This document shows, in pieces, positions 10,645 to 22,192 of a stretch of DNA of 64,000 bases. The DNA lies in contig OX375878.1 in assembly GCA_947359465.1 (NCBI GenBank), positions 93,773,377 to 93,837,376 on the forward strand. The letters run 5' to 3'. The position numbers and the translations under genes are program-made. The stretch's first letter is position 1; each line of letters begins with the position of its first letter. The stretch comes from Metellina segmentata. Taxonomy: Eukaryota; Arthropoda; Arachnida; Araneae; Tetragnathidae. Under the pieces are notes generated by a model, which saw nothing but the letters and a program-made list of their open reading frames with translations, made no database searches and was not told the origin of the DNA.

Positions 10645-11190
10645 TACCCAACAATAATGGACTGCATGCCAGCGGATTTGCTTAAAATCCGACTAGTTGT
10701 TTGGGGGCATTTTTCGTGGTATGGCCTGGGACCTTTATATGTTGTTTCTGGCCAATTAGAGGCCTACGCCTGCATGAACATTTTGGACCATCAGATTCTT
10801 CCTACGCTCTGGCCATTTTATAGAATGGACGAATGTTACTTCCAGAACAACAGCGCTCCATGTCATGTTGTAGCCTCTGTCAAGCAGTGGTATCAAGTTA
10901 CGCATGTAAAACGTCTTCCCTGGCTTGTTCAGAGTTCCGACCTAAACCCATAGAACATTTGTGGGACGAGGAGTTACAGCGACGCTTACGGACCAGGGAA
11001 CCACGTCCGATATCTACAGCTGAGCTGGTGGCATTCTTGCTAAAAGAATGGACACAAAATACCCATAGCTGTGTATCAAAACCTTGTTGAAAGTATGCCC
11101 AGAAGGGTTGCTATCATCCTATGAAAGCATGTATTCTTTCCCTTATACCATCACATCTTTCTGTCCGGTCCATTATTGTAGGGCAGTGTA
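10642..11190 (+). mobile_element. Tc1 deletion derivative, copy 1
   Basis: The element is 10644-11188 with flanking TA on both sides. Its ends, ctacccaacaataatgg and the inverse of ccattattgtagggcagtg, are inverted repeats. Between them lies only the 3' half of a Tc1-type transposase; the left repeat is joined directly to mid-protein coding. The same junction occurs in the copy at 52.15-52.72 kb. Confidence 0.88.
10654..11090 (+). pseudogene. Tc1-type transposase, C-terminal half, broken
   Basis: The frame gives VVWGHFSWYGLGPLYV, then a Tc1-like stretch to SSDLNP, and after a one-base deletion near 10950 resumes in another frame with PIEHLWDEELQRRLR. These match the known Tc1 DD34E core (WGCFSWYGLGPL and SPDLNPIEHLWDEL). 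The N-terminal DNA-binding part and the first catalytic D are absent. The second D, in QDNAPCH of the family, reads N here (FQNNSAPCH). It cannot be active. Confidence 0.88.
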
Positions 11191-11505
11191 GGTATGTAGG
11201 TAATAAATTACATTGTACTGGGGAAACAGAACGGGCTATTGTCGACCGTCCGAGATCAATACCGAAACAATAGATCCAAGGACAATATCACGTAATTTTG
11301 AACCACGGTCAGATGACGATAATACCACCTGAGCTAGCAACCCATTCCACCTCTACCAACGTCTACACCACGCTAACGGGGGATGTGACATTTGAGGACA
11401 CGACAGATTTAACATCCACCAGCCCCCTTTAGACACGATGGTTGGATTCGAACTCGCAACCCTCCTGTTGCTGAGCCGCTACTCTTCCAACCGAGCTTCT
11501 TTGGA
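11189..11505 (-). repeat. SINE, type B, full length
   Basis: Plus-strand order: tail gtaggtatgtaggtaa, 3' end with gggctattgtcgaccgtcc, central domain, then the B head (ggttggattcgaactcgcaa, cgctactcttccaacc). An extra 20 bp or so lies near 11330. It directly abuts the TA of the Tc1 derivative. Confidence 0.85.
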
Positions 11506-11543
11506 CCACCTCTTGAATAGTAGATAAACCATCATAATTTACG

Positions 11544-11718
11544 GGGTAGTTGAATTAACGTCGCTATGGATCAACACAGTAGGCTATTGGCGACGGTCGA
11601 GGATTATTCCGGATTGAAAGATTCTAGGACAACCTACTCGTCACTGAACCACTATCAGATGATGAGGTAAACATCTCAGCTGTGAGATCTATTTGCGAAG
11701 AATAGTTTCTGATCTTAC
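11544..11718 (-). repeat. SINE with third head (type C)
   Basis: The 3' part (gaattaacgtcgctatgg to gatgatgaggtaaacatctc) is normal SINE. It then enters ctcagctgtgag and gaagaatagtttctgatct, which is not the A or B head. The copy at 54394-54528 has the same switch at the same place, so this is a shared third head rather than random flank. Confidence 0.7.
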
Positions 11719-11932
11719 ATTTTTTTCTTTGTCCCCTTTAACAGCACAGTATGTAACACTCGGGGTTCCGATTTTTACAATTAGAATGCATTGAAAAAAC
11801 CTAGCGCTATTCATTAGTTTCCAAATTCGCGATATATCAAGGGGTCCTTCATTCTAAATTAGAATCGATTATAAAGTAACTTCTAATTCTGATTAAACTA
11901 AGAAGAAAAAAAGGAAAGGAAAAGGAAGAAAC

Positions 11933-14405
11933 TTAGAAGGAAACTGACTACATCTTGAAAGACGAGATATATCGACATTAGAAGGAAACTGACTAGATCT
12001 TGAAGGACGAGATATATCGACATTAGAAGGAAACTGACTACATCTTGAAAGACGAGATATATCGACATTAGAAGGAAACTGACTACATATTGAAGGACGA
12101 GATATATCGACATTAGAAGGAAACTGACTACATCTTGAAAGACGATATATAGCGACATTAGAAGGAAACTGACCAGATCTTGAAGGACGAGATATATCGA
12201 CATTAGAAGGAAACTGACTACATCTTGAAGGACGAGATATAGCGACATTAGAAGGAAACTGACCAGATCTTGAAGGACGAGATATATCGACATTAGAAGG
12301 AAACTGACTACATCTTGAAAGACGAGATATATCGACATTAGAAGGAAACTGACCAGATCTTGAAGGACGAGATACATCGACATTAGAAGGAAACTGACTA
12401 CATCTTGAAAGACGAGATATAGCGACATTAGAAGGAAACTGACCAGATCTTGAAGGACGAGATATATCGACATTAGAAGGAAACTGACTACATCTTGAAA
12501 GACGAGATATATCGACATTAGAAGGAAACTGACTACATCTTGAAAGACGAGATATATCGACATTAGAAGGAAACTGACCAGATCTTGAAGGACGAGATAC
12601 ATCGACATTAGAAGGAAACTGACTACATCTTGAAAGACGAGATATAGCGACATTAGAAGGAAACTGACCAGATCTTGAAGGACGAGATATATCGACATTA
12701 GAAGGAAACTGACTACATCTTGAAAGACGAGATATATCGACATTAGAAGGAAACTAACCAGATCTTGAAGGACGAGATATATCGACATTAGAAGGAAACT
12801 GACTACATCTTGAAAGACGATATATAGCGACATTAGAAGGAAACTGACCACATCTTGAAGGACGAGATATATCGACATTAGAAGGAAACTGACTACATCT
12901 TGAAAGACGATATATAGCGACATTAGAAGGAAACTGACCACATCTTGAAGGACGAGATATATCGACATTAGAAGGAAACTGACTACATCTTGAAGGACGA
13001 GATATAGCGACATTAAGGAAACTGACCAGATCTTGAAGGACGAGATATATCGACATTAGAAGGAAACTGACTACATCTTGAAAGACGAGATATATCGACA
13101 TTAGAAGGAAACTGACCAGATCTTGAAGGACGAGATACATCGACATTAGAAGGAAACTGACTACATCTTGAAAGACGAGATATAGCGACATTAGAACGAA
13201 ACTGACCAGATCTTGAAGGACGAGATATATCGACATTAGAAGGAAACTGACTACATCTTGAAAGACGAGATATATCGACATTAGAAGGAAACTGACCAGA
13301 TCTTGAAAGACGAGATATAGCGACATTAGAAGGAAACTGACTACATCTTGAAAGACGAGATATAGCGACATTAAGGAAACTGACCAGATCTTGAAGGACG
13401 AGATATATCGACATTAGAAGGAAACTGACTACATCTTGAAAGACGAGATATAGCGACATTGGAAGGAAACTGACCAGATCTTGAAGGATGAGATATATCG
13501 ACATTAGAAGGAAACTGACTACATCTTGAAGGACGAGATATAGCGACATTAAGGAAACTGACCAGATCTTGAAGGACGAGATATATCGACATTAGAAGGA
13601 AACTGACTACATCTTGAAAGACGAGATATATCGACATTAGAAGGAAACTGACCAGATCTTGAAAGACGAGATACATCGACATTAGAAGGAAACTGACTAC
13701 ATCTTGAAAGACGAGATATAGCGACATTAGAAGGAAACTGACCAGATCTTGAAAGACGAGATATAGCGACATTAGAAGGAAACTGACTACATCTTGAAAG
13801 ACGAGATATAGCGACATTAGAAGGAAACTGACCACATCTTGAAAGACGAGATATAGCGACATTAGAAGGAAACTGACTACATCTTGAAAGACGAGATATA
13901 TCGACATTAGAAGGAAACTGACCAGATCTTGAAAGACGAGATATAGCGACATTAGAAGGAAACTGACTACATCTTGAAAGACGAGATATAGCGACATTAG
14001 AAGGAAACTGACCACATCTTGAAGGACGAGATACATCAAGATTAGAAGGAAACTGACCATATCTTGGTGGCCAGATGTGACGAGATAAATATAGCATTAG
14101 AAGAAAATTAACCAGATCTAAATGAATGAGATATATCGACATTAAAAGAAAACTGACCAGATCTTGAAAGATGAGATATATCGATATTAGAAGGAGTCTG
14201 ACCAGACCTTGAAGGACGATATACATAGCATTAGAAGAATACTAACCATATCTTAATGAACGAGATATATCGACATTAGATGGAAACTGACCAGATCTCG
14301 AAATGATAAAAAAAAACTGCGATATCTTAGTGACGATATGTCTCCTCATTACTAAAATTGGTCAGATCTTGATGGACGAGATATCTCGTCGAAACCACTT
14401 GGAGG
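11933..14405. repeat. 45-bp satellite, about 47 homogeneous plus about 6 diverged units
   Basis: Monomers read gaaggaaactgactacatct plus tgaaagacgagatatatcga plus catta, 45 bp. Two forms often alternate (ACTACATCTTGAAAG and ACCAGATCTTGAAGG), suggesting a 90-bp higher-order unit. Monomers lacking 3 bp (cattaaggaaact) recur near 13014, 13372 and 13550. Units decay from 14041 onward. The array then ends in the palindrome gacgagatatctcgtc (14375-14390) and gaaaccacttggagg, the end of the TTAA MITE family listed below. Because 45 is divisible by three, the minus strand stays open for up to 371 residues with a 15-residue repeat (MSIYLVLQDLVSFLL). I regard this as fortuitous. Confidence 0.95.
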
Positions 14406-15244
14406 ATAAAATCGTGGAAATCAAACTCCCCATTCAATTGATACGAAACCTGGTATTTGGACACGACTAAACGCATGCATCGAATAAGTAAAACACATAG
14501 AACCCTCTAAACCGAAAATTACTCCGAAAATCATCCACTGTTTGTGACACTAACAAATGTCTCACAAACCGGAATATATAATCCACTCGACAACTGAAAC
14601 TACACATGGAACAAAAGACACGAGCTATCGTTACATGCATTACTGGATAATAACACCAAGTTTCGGAGAAAACAGTTTGAAGCGTTGTTAGATCGGCACT
14701 CTCCAAGTAAGAGCTCATGTGATTGTTTGCTTAGGCGTAGATATCCGTAAAACAATGAAATATCTATGCAGTCCAAATATTTGTTCAGTCTCCCTATCAC
14801 GCTTGCAATGTGCTGCTTTGGCGTTGCAGTTGTTTTAATGTGCTTCAATTCATTACTGAAGTACTTCTTAGAACTCAATTTGCAAATGTATAGTGAAATA
14901 GACGTGTGCCTTTGTTTGAAATATGTGCAAAGAAATACCAAAACACCATTCTTTAAATGATTATTCACTTCTCAATCGTTACCAGGTTGAACTTCTTATA
15001 AATGGACCCTTTCTCTATCAGAAAATTCCCGCTAAAAATTGTTGATTGAGCACCTTTCCCAAGCCCTGCTTGCCGTTTCGTACATGTTTTTCTCATTTCT
15101 GTCGCAGCTTGGCTATCTATGTCCCTGGTGTCATGAAAACCATCCAATGTCACAACTTGGTTAAATATGGCCTTTTCGCCATAGAAACCCAACCAAACTC
15201 TTCTGTCGCTAGATTCCACGATATTAGAACGTCTTATTCCTGAC
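14406..15244. other. No gene recognised
   Basis: Short overlapping frames occur on both strands (14467-14968 and 14965-15243), none with a recognisable domain. No repeat family was identified. Confidence 0.4.
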
Positions 15245-15466
15245 AGACGGAATAACTCAGCAATTGGAGGATTGCAAATTCGAAACTAGATTCAACCAAG
15301 ACGACTGGGTGAGGGGTGGTGCATGTTAAATCTGTCGTGGCCTCAAAAGTTCGGAGAGTTCGTTGCCAGTTCAGGTATTAACTCGCCATCTGAAACCATG
15401 ATTCAACATTTCGAGATGTCCTCGTGTTGATCGTGGATCGTCGCGTTGCTCCAGTGTGACGTTAAT
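15245..15466 (+). repeat. SINE, type B with internal deletions
   Basis: The B head remnant (gattgcaaattcgaaac, attcaaccaagacg) is followed by gtgcatgttaaatctgtcgt, a shortened central domain and the 3' end gttgctccagtgtgacgtta. Confidence 0.75.
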
Positions 15467-16627
15467 TCATAAAACTAAGAAAAATAATGGAACTTTCAAT
15501 GCAATCTAATATGCAACCAAATTTTAGTCGTTTAATGTCCCTTTCCTACATTAGAGCGTCCCAAATTATTGAAATTAAAACAATAAGGAGCTGGAAAAAA
15601 ATATCTTTCTTCATTGACCATAAAAGCTGTTGAACGATTCAACAAGAACACGAAACAAGTTGCTAAATCTTCTGGAGAAAAACACCATTCAAACAAACAG
15701 GATTTCAGACAAATGAGCCGGTCTCTTCCTCTGCGTCAACTCACCCCACTCACTCCTAAGTGACAACTCCTTGTGGTATTATCTAATATTATCTCGTAGT
15801 TAAATCTATCGTCATATACACAAAAAAAAACTGTATTATGTTCCCAATATCCACCCATTCAAAGGCAATACACGAGATCTAAATACATAATTATTCAATG
15901 CCTTTTTCGATGACCCTTCTCCACCCTTCTGAACAGGTTTCAGATATCAGCCCTCGTAAACCACTATTGTTATGTTCATACCCACCACCATCGACTCATC
16001 CCGCGCTTCATAGATTAATCTTATCAAATAAACGAAATCTTTTCCGGACTTTATATTTTCCGCAAAAAACGCGGCTTCTATCAGAGGATAGTGCAATTTA
16101 GACATTTCTATCCCAGCGATCGAAAGTGATCTTGTAGTCGCTGTTGGCGTTCATGTTTTCCTGCTGTTTCGAATGCAAATTGTATTTTCTAATCTCGATT
16201 TGCCTTCATTTCCTGGAGGAAAAAGTGCTCGTTGAAATAAGGTTGAGTTTCGTTGTTTGTTGTTGGAGGAAGAATATTCGTCGCGTTTATGTTTTGTTCA
16301 TTGTTGCATCAGTGCTGTGACTCTCTTAGAGGAGACAATCGACGCCAATGCGCATACGCCAACTGAACGGGTTCTAGGACAAAATGTGGCAGTAGTAAAA
16401 CGAACGAGTTCAGAGTTCGAAATGAAAGCTTTTAACGTTCGTCGTAAAAATTTCCACTTCGATTTTGGGTTTTCAAAGGATTTCAAAAAACTTTTAGTCT
16501 TTTAGGTAATTTTCAGGCAGAAATTTTTTTTATATCATTATTTTTAGTTTTAGTATCATTAAACTGATTGTCACTAAAATAAACCAAAATCACTAATTTG
16601 GAAAAAATGAGAGAATTACTAATTTGT
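15467..16627. other. No gene recognised
   Basis: Small open frames at 15898-16101 and 16257-16505 show no familiar domain. No repeats were seen. Confidence 0.4.
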
Positions 16628-17063
16628 ACCATTGTCCAAAGGCAGAGTAAATCCAGTGTATTACCCATATGAACAAAGGCAGATTACATATAGTGTACTA
16701 TCCATGAGGTAAAGGTAGAAAACAAGTGTAGTACCCGTATGGACAAAGGCAGAGCAAAATTAGTGTAGCACCTATATGGTTAAAGGCAGAATAAAACTAG
16801 TGTACTACCCATATGAGCAAAGCAGCTTACATTTCATGTAGAAAATACACAATACAACTAGTGTACTATGCATATGGACAAAGGCAGATTACAGTGTGGT
16901 ATCCATGTGGTCAAAGTCAGAGTACAGTTAGTGTAGTACCCATGTGGACAAAGGCAGAGAATTACTAGTGTACTACCCACATAGACAAAGGCAGATTACA
17001 GCTCTAGTAGCACCCACAGGGATAAAGGCAGAGTACTAGTATTTTACCCATATGAACAAAGAA
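16628..17063. repeat. Degenerate minisatellite, about 36-bp units
   Basis: About 11-12 units share gacaaaggcagattaca and agtgtactacccatatg. Unit length varies by several bases and the units are diverged, so this is an old array. Confidence 0.85.
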
Positions 17064-17550
17064 TAACATAAAACTATACAGTTTTCATCGCAATAATAAA
17101 GATCCTTCTTAACACTAAGAGATCACTAAAACCTGAACAAACGAACACCATGTATAAAACATTCTATCACCGATATTCCTAAAACATTGAACTGTTTTAG
17201 GATTTAAAGTAAAGAATCTTCTTTCGTGACGAAAGAACAAGATTTTATCGAATAAGATCAGTATCTAAAGACTACATTAGTAAGAGGCTTATCTTGAAAT
17301 GATCACCGCTGATCACGTATTGTTTCGACGGGCTCAAAGCATTGCAGCAAACGTTAAGTTAAACAATATTTTTTTACATTCGGTGCCCATACCGTAAATT
17401 TATCGAATTCAAACTAATTCAAAGGTTGGTAATGATATTAGACAGTACAGAAAATAGAATGATTCAAGGGAGATAACAAATTGTCAATACATTTATGACC
17501 GGTAAATTCTAATACGTTTAATTTCTACTCTTTTCTACAGCTAGCTACTT
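17064..17550. other. No gene recognised
   Basis: AT-rich spacer between the minisatellite and the TTAA MITE; nothing identifiable. Confidence 0.4.
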
Positions 17551-17839
17551 TTAATCATCTTGGTGGTTTGTCTCGACTAGGCACTCGACTCATTAGAAGA
17601 AAAGTAACCATATATCTATCTTGTCATCAAACAATCGCCAATATTAATATATTGGCGATTGTTTGATGACAGTATAGATATGAAGAGATACCTCGTCATT
17701 AATTGATCAAATCTTGAATTAAATTGACCAAATCTTGAATTAAATTGATCAAATCTTGAATTAAATTGATCAAATCTTGAATTAAATTGATCAAATCTTG
17801 AAAACGAGATATCTCGTCGAAAAAAAATGTGAAGGTTAA
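17551..17839. mobile_element. TTAA-flanked MITE with perfect hairpin and 21-bp repeats
   Basis: Bounded by TTAA at 17551-17554 and 17836-17839. The right end contains acgagatatctcgt followed by cgaaaa, as in the other family members. Inside is a perfect inverted repeat with 22-bp arms (17623-17644 and 17649-17670, arm start gtcatcaaacaatcgccaat) and a 4-base loop. About five 21-bp units, ttgatcaaatcttgaattaa plus a, follow at about 17703-17804. The open frames with repeated FNSRFDQ come from these units. Confidence 0.8.
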
Positions 17840-17920
17840 GCACACTTCTAAAAGGGTTATTTCCGGAATGGAAACCATTAAGCTTAGCAATGTACTTTAT
17901 AATAAAAATTCCTTTAAGAT

Positions 17921-18208
17921 ACGGAAGAAATCCGTCTTTACCTGAAACAGAAGATACCAAAATGGTGAATTAAAATAATGATCCCTAAACTTATTCAGCA
18001 GTTGGTTGGATTTTATAGGAAGAAATCAGTCCTTACTTGTAACGAAAGATACCAAAACGGTGAATTGAATCAGGGATTCCTAAACTTATTGAGCGGTTGG
18101 TTTGTGTTTATGGGAAGAATCAGTGTTTGCTTGCAAAGAAAGATACCAAGATGGTGAATTAAATCAGTGATCCCTAAACTTATTGATCGGTTGGTTGGGT
18201 TTAATGGG
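17921..18208. repeat. 95-bp tandem repeat, 3 units
   Basis: Each unit starts ggaagaaatc and contains gataccaaaatggtgaatta and tccctaaacttatt...ggttggttgg. The three units are diverged but align without large gaps. Confidence 0.88.
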
Positions 18209-18861
18209 GGCCATTTTTGGCTATGCTAGGCCAAACAAAATACAAGCAGTGTTTAGTACTGGACAGGCACACACAAAAACACTTTAAGTGACACAGAAGA
18301 GAAAAATATGCTCAGGATCTTAGATCAGAGTATTTAGCATTACTTTCCCCCCCCCCCCCCAGAACACACGTAATGATTACATCCCCAGGTGCAGATTGCC
18401 CGTTGGAGTAGATCCCGCTTCCCACCTGTTTGCAGAGCTCTCATTATATTCAGTGTTCTGCAACACAACTCCTAGCAATTATGATTGTTCTGCAGACATT
18501 TTGTCCGAATTTTAAAAACTGCAGTCAAATCGAAAACAGACGTAAAACATAATTATCGGTTAAATATGTATTACATATTTATAAGAAAGCATCAAAATTA
18601 ATTAACTTACTTTATTTAAAACAAAAGCATACTTTCAGAATTGGCAATTCTGACGATCTCTTCTGAAGTTAAATATTTCGTCATTGACATAGAAGATGTG
18701 TTATTTATAAAGTGTTTGTGGTCATTTGGGCGGTGTAGGGAGGTTATTTTGTAACTAGAAAAGAAAAATGGTGTGGCAAGGAGCCCACTTTGCACTGCAG
18801 AACATCGTAACTTATGATTGAAAAAAATATCGGCCAAAATTTTGATAAAATTAAGGAATAA
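18209..18861. other. No gene recognised; poly-C tract
   Basis: A run of about 14 C lies at about 18347-18360. The rest is AT-rich with no identifiable element. Confidence 0.5.
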
Positions 18862-19373
18862 TTGTTCTGCAAAGGCTTTGTTAGTTGTAGTTTTATGCAC
18901 TTTCTGCTCCCGGGATTACATCTATTGGATAAAAATCCTCAGAGGGTTAAGAAAGCAAAGAGAAGGCATCTGAATGACCCGGACCTATTGTATTTGCGTG
19001 GTCTCGCCATTAGGAAAGAATGCTCCAGGAGACCCACCGGAGTGACAAGCGAGTCAGAGTTCTTTCATGAGAGAAAAAACTCGAAGCGTCTCGAAGAATG
19101 GTTGATCACTCCAAGTGGAAAACAGATGGCGTCGGAGCGAGGAATTCCCGGAATCTCCTCACAAAAGGTCCGCATCCCAGTGAGTCGTTCCGCCCGCTTT
19201 GCTTCCAGTGTGCGGCCTCCCTTTTCATGCAGCAAAAGGGTCCTTCGAACGTGTTCTCTGCCCTATCGATTCGATCTCCGGGAATCTCATTGGGAGGACC
19301 TCGGCGTAACTACAAATTATGAATTCCGATGGCTATTGTTCCGGGAGAAATTCCTTGGTGATTCTTCCCGGTA
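18862..19373 (+). other. Unassigned open frame in a GC-richer patch
   Basis: A 170-residue frame runs over sequence clearly less AT-rich than its flanks from about 18930. The protein is basic (KKAKRRH, RKECSRRP) with no domain, signal peptide or membrane segment I recognise. Its start ATG lies in AT-rich sequence and need not be real. It could be part of an exon, a UTR or an unrecognised repeat. It stops exactly where the next SINE begins. Confidence 0.3.
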
Positions 19374-19695
19374 GGGAGGTATTTCAATAACGTCGCACAG
19401 GAGGAACACATCGGTCTATTGGCGACCGTCCGGGATCAATCCTACAAGGAACAGATCCAAGGACAACACAACGTAATTTGAACCACGGTCAGATGACGAG
19501 GCAACACCTGAGTTGGCTCCCCACTCTCCAAACGTCCACACCAACCCAACGTGAGTGCTTTCGGCCACGACAGATTTAAGGTGCACCAGCCGCCTCTAAA
19601 CCATACGCTTACGAATATTCATGCACTGACCGGATTTTAACCAGGAACCTTCCTATTTAGAGTCTGGCACCTTAACCACCAGACCGGTTGGTCGG
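19374..19695 (-). repeat. SINE, type A head with type B tail, full length
   Basis: On the plus strand it starts with B-type tail and 3' end (aggtatttcaataacgtcgc, attggcgaccgtccggg). It ends in the A head (ccttaaccaccagaccggtt, ggtcggc). The mosaic shows that heads and tails are exchanged between families. Confidence 0.85.
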
Positions 19696-19696
19696 C

Positions 19697-19987
19697 GGTA
19701 ATTTAAGGTGATTTTAATTGAGGTCGTACTAGAGCAACACAAAGGGCTATCGACGGCGGTCCGGGTAATGGTAAAGGTAATTTGTAGTTAACGTCGTTCT
19801 AGAGCAACACAACGGGCTATCGACGGCGGTCTGGGTAATGGTAATTTGTAATTAACGTCGAACTAGAGCAACACAACAGGCTATCGACGGCGGTCCCGGG
19901 TAATGGTAATTTGTAATTAATCTCGTACTAGAGCAACACAACGTGCTATTGACGACGGTCCGGGTAATGGTAATGGTTAATTTTAGC
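19697..19987 (-). repeat. Tandem array of SINE 3'-end units
   Basis: About four to five units of roughly 62 bp each carry ggtaatttgtaattaacgtc, a tagagcaacacaacgg stretch and gacggcggtccggg. Each breaks at the same point, gtccggg joined to taatgg. Only the last unit continues into a full SINE. The same junction occurs at 41918-41990. Confidence 0.85.
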
Positions 19988-20470
19988 TAACGTCGTACTA
20001 GAGCAACACAACGGGCTATTGACGACGGTCCGGGATAAGTCCCTTGAGGGAAAGATCCGAGGACAACACCTCGTAATTTTGAACCACGGTCAGATGACGA
20101 AGCAACACCTGAGCTGGCACCCCACTCTTCAAACTTCCACGCCAACCCAACGTGAGGACTTTCGGACGACGGTCCGGGATACAATCCCTAAGGGAAAGAT
20201 TCGAGGACAACACAACGTAATTAGAGCCACGGTCAGATGACGAGGCAACACCTCAAATAGCACACCACTCTCCAAACCTCCGCACCAACCCAACGTGAGG
20301 ACTTTCAGCCACGACTGAATTACGGTGCACCAGCCGCCTCTACAGCATACGCTTACAAATATTCATGCACTGACCTGGATTCGAACCAGGAACCTTCGGA
20401 TCAAGAGGCTAACACCTTAACCACCAGATCGTTTGGTCAGCGGTCCGAGGACAGCATAGTATAATTTCGA
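19965..20470 (-). repeat. Composite SINE dimer, copy 1
   Basis: A headless type A copy (tail to gaggactttcgg) is fused to a second SINE starting gacgacggtccgggatac that ends in an A-type head. It closes with cggtccgaggacagcatagt. The stretch 19988-20470 (483 bp) is repeated without length change at 27367-27849; I noticed only a single-base difference (attcatgc versus agtcatgc). Confidence 0.9.
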
Positions 20471-20690
20471 ACTACTGTGAGATGACAAGGTCACAACTGA
20501 ACTGTCAACCTACTCTCTAACTTGGGGTTTGAGGTGCCAATTGAGGTGTTGCCTCGCCATCTGACCCCGGTTCAAAATTATGTGTTGTTGTCCTCGGATA
20601 TCTTCCTTGGGGATTGATCCAGAACCGTCACCAATAACCCGTTGGATGAGCTCAAGTGTGACGTTAATTGAAATACCTACTCATACTCCT
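20471..20690. repeat. Two abutting SINE fragments, head to head
   Basis: A minus-strand central fragment (actactgtgagatgacaagg to about 20525) abuts a plus-strand fragment (ttgaggtgttgcctcgccat to gtgacgttaattgaaatacc). Confidence 0.7.
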
Positions 20691-21368
20691 CTAAGGTACT
20701 ATAATACACCTTTTCTAATTTAGACTTAATTAATATATTTACCGTTCTCTGCAAACAAAATGCAACTCATCTTTTTTAATTACATAAATTTTATAATTAA
20801 CGTATTTTTTGTCTCTGCAGGACGGGTATTCATTGCTACTCCATCTTTTTTAGTTACAGTATTTTAAATTAACTCGAACACACTCTAGATTATAGAAAGA
20901 AATATAATTATATGTAGAATATTAAAAAGACTAGAATCAATTATACGAATTTCAAATTGAATGAATTGAGTTTCAAATGAATGTGTACTTTTGTCATGAA
21001 AAGTGTATTTGTACTTCGAATGAATATTTAAAGAATGAAAATGTAAATACGTTCTGGTTAAAAGAATTACTTTTTTTCCATCTAACGTAAAAATAAATCA
21101 CCCACGCTGTGTTTCTGCTTTAAATATATATTTACCCTCAAATGCAATTTTTCAAACATAAGGGAACAAGAAATACCAATTTTTCTGCAGTATCAGTATG
21201 TTTAAAATGTATGCTTAATATAATTTAGACTTGATTAGAAATAGATTCCCAGAAAAAGTTTCGAATATATTAATATTTACGAAATTAATTTCGATAACAA
21301 TAAAGTGGTACCATCCGAAATTTTTATCATCAATACTTTAAGATAGAAGTTCTTCAACATAATTTTTA
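20691..21368. other. No gene recognised; AT-rich
   Basis: Nothing identifiable before the TTAA MITE. Confidence 0.45.
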
Positions 21369-21602
21369 TCAACCCATCTTGTGGTTATCTCTACGAGGTC
21401 TCTCGTCATTAGCAAAAGTGACCGTATCTTAGTGGACGAGATATCTCGTCATTAGAATAAGCTGACCCGATTTCGATCTCGTTGTCATCGAAAATCGACA
21501 CTATCTTGATGACGAGATATCTCGTCATTAGCAAAATTGGTCAGATCTTGATGGACGAAATATCTCGTCGAAACCACGTGGAGGGTTAACGTGGAGGGTT
21601 AA
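21369..21602. mobile_element. TTAA-type MITE with GACGAGATATCTCGTC units
   Basis: The left end (tcaacccatcttgtggtt) and the right end read inward (ttaaccctccacgtggtttc) are inverted repeats. TTAA lies at 21586-21589 and again at 21599-21602 because the last 13 bp are doubled. The 16-bp palindrome gacgagatatctcgtc appears at 21435-21450 and 21511-21526. It is spaced by attagcaaaattggtcagat-like units, which are related to the 45-bp satellite. Confidence 0.8.
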
Positions 21603-21887
21603 CAAGACACCAGTGTAACTAGATGTAACAAAATGAGAAAGCAAAGTTCCTTCATGGTGACGATTCAAGAAGCATGTTTGAGTAGAAATGAAAATTAAAG
21701 TTGCTATTGTAAAATTTTTCTGAGTTTTAACTCTCTGATGGGTTCACACGTATATATCCGTTAAGCAATTCTGCGGTCTTCCCTGAATATAACAGTCTAA
21801 TCCCCCCCCCCAAAAAAAAACTCTCTTCTTCGTCAGTAAAATATATCTTAGGATTCGTTCGATGGATAGATGTGGTTATACACATAT
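21603..21887. other. No gene recognised
   Basis: A poly-C/poly-A junction lies near 21802-21820; otherwise nothing. Confidence 0.4.
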
Positions 21888-22186
21888 GGGTACAGGCATT
21901 TCAATTAGCCTTACACCGGAGCAATAACGGGCTATTTTGAACAATCCGGGAACAAACCCGTAAAGAAAGATCCGAGGACCACGTAAATTTGAATCACGAT
22001 CTCACACCTGAGCTGGTAACCCACTCTACAAACTTCCACACTACGCCAGCGTGAGGACATTTGAGGTCACGGCAGATTTAACGTGCCTCGGCCCTCTTTG
22101 TACACGACGGTCTTTGGTTGGATTCAAACTCGCAACCAACCCCTCCGCAATACGTTATTCTTCCAACCGGACAACCACGGCTCCAT
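21888..22186 (-). repeat. SINE, type B, full length
   Basis: Tail and 3' end (caggcatttcaattagcc, ccggagcaataacggg), central domain, then the B head (gtacacgacggtctttggtt, ttcttccaaccggacaacc). The Helitron begins within a few bases of its head. Confidence 0.85.
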
Positions 22187-22192
22187 TAAATA

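Noticed and set aside
10453..10953. 166-residue protein with an IYIYIY run
   Set aside because: It joins a SINE fragment, the TA microsatellite and the Tc1 remnant; only the last part is real transposase sequence.
11898..14226. Protein genes of 178-371 residues on the minus strand
   Set aside because: They are the 45-bp satellite read in frame; the period is divisible by three and the repeat lacks stop codons.
20019..20240. 73-residue protein found identically at 27398-27619
   Set aside because: It is the duplicated composite SINE, not a conserved gene.
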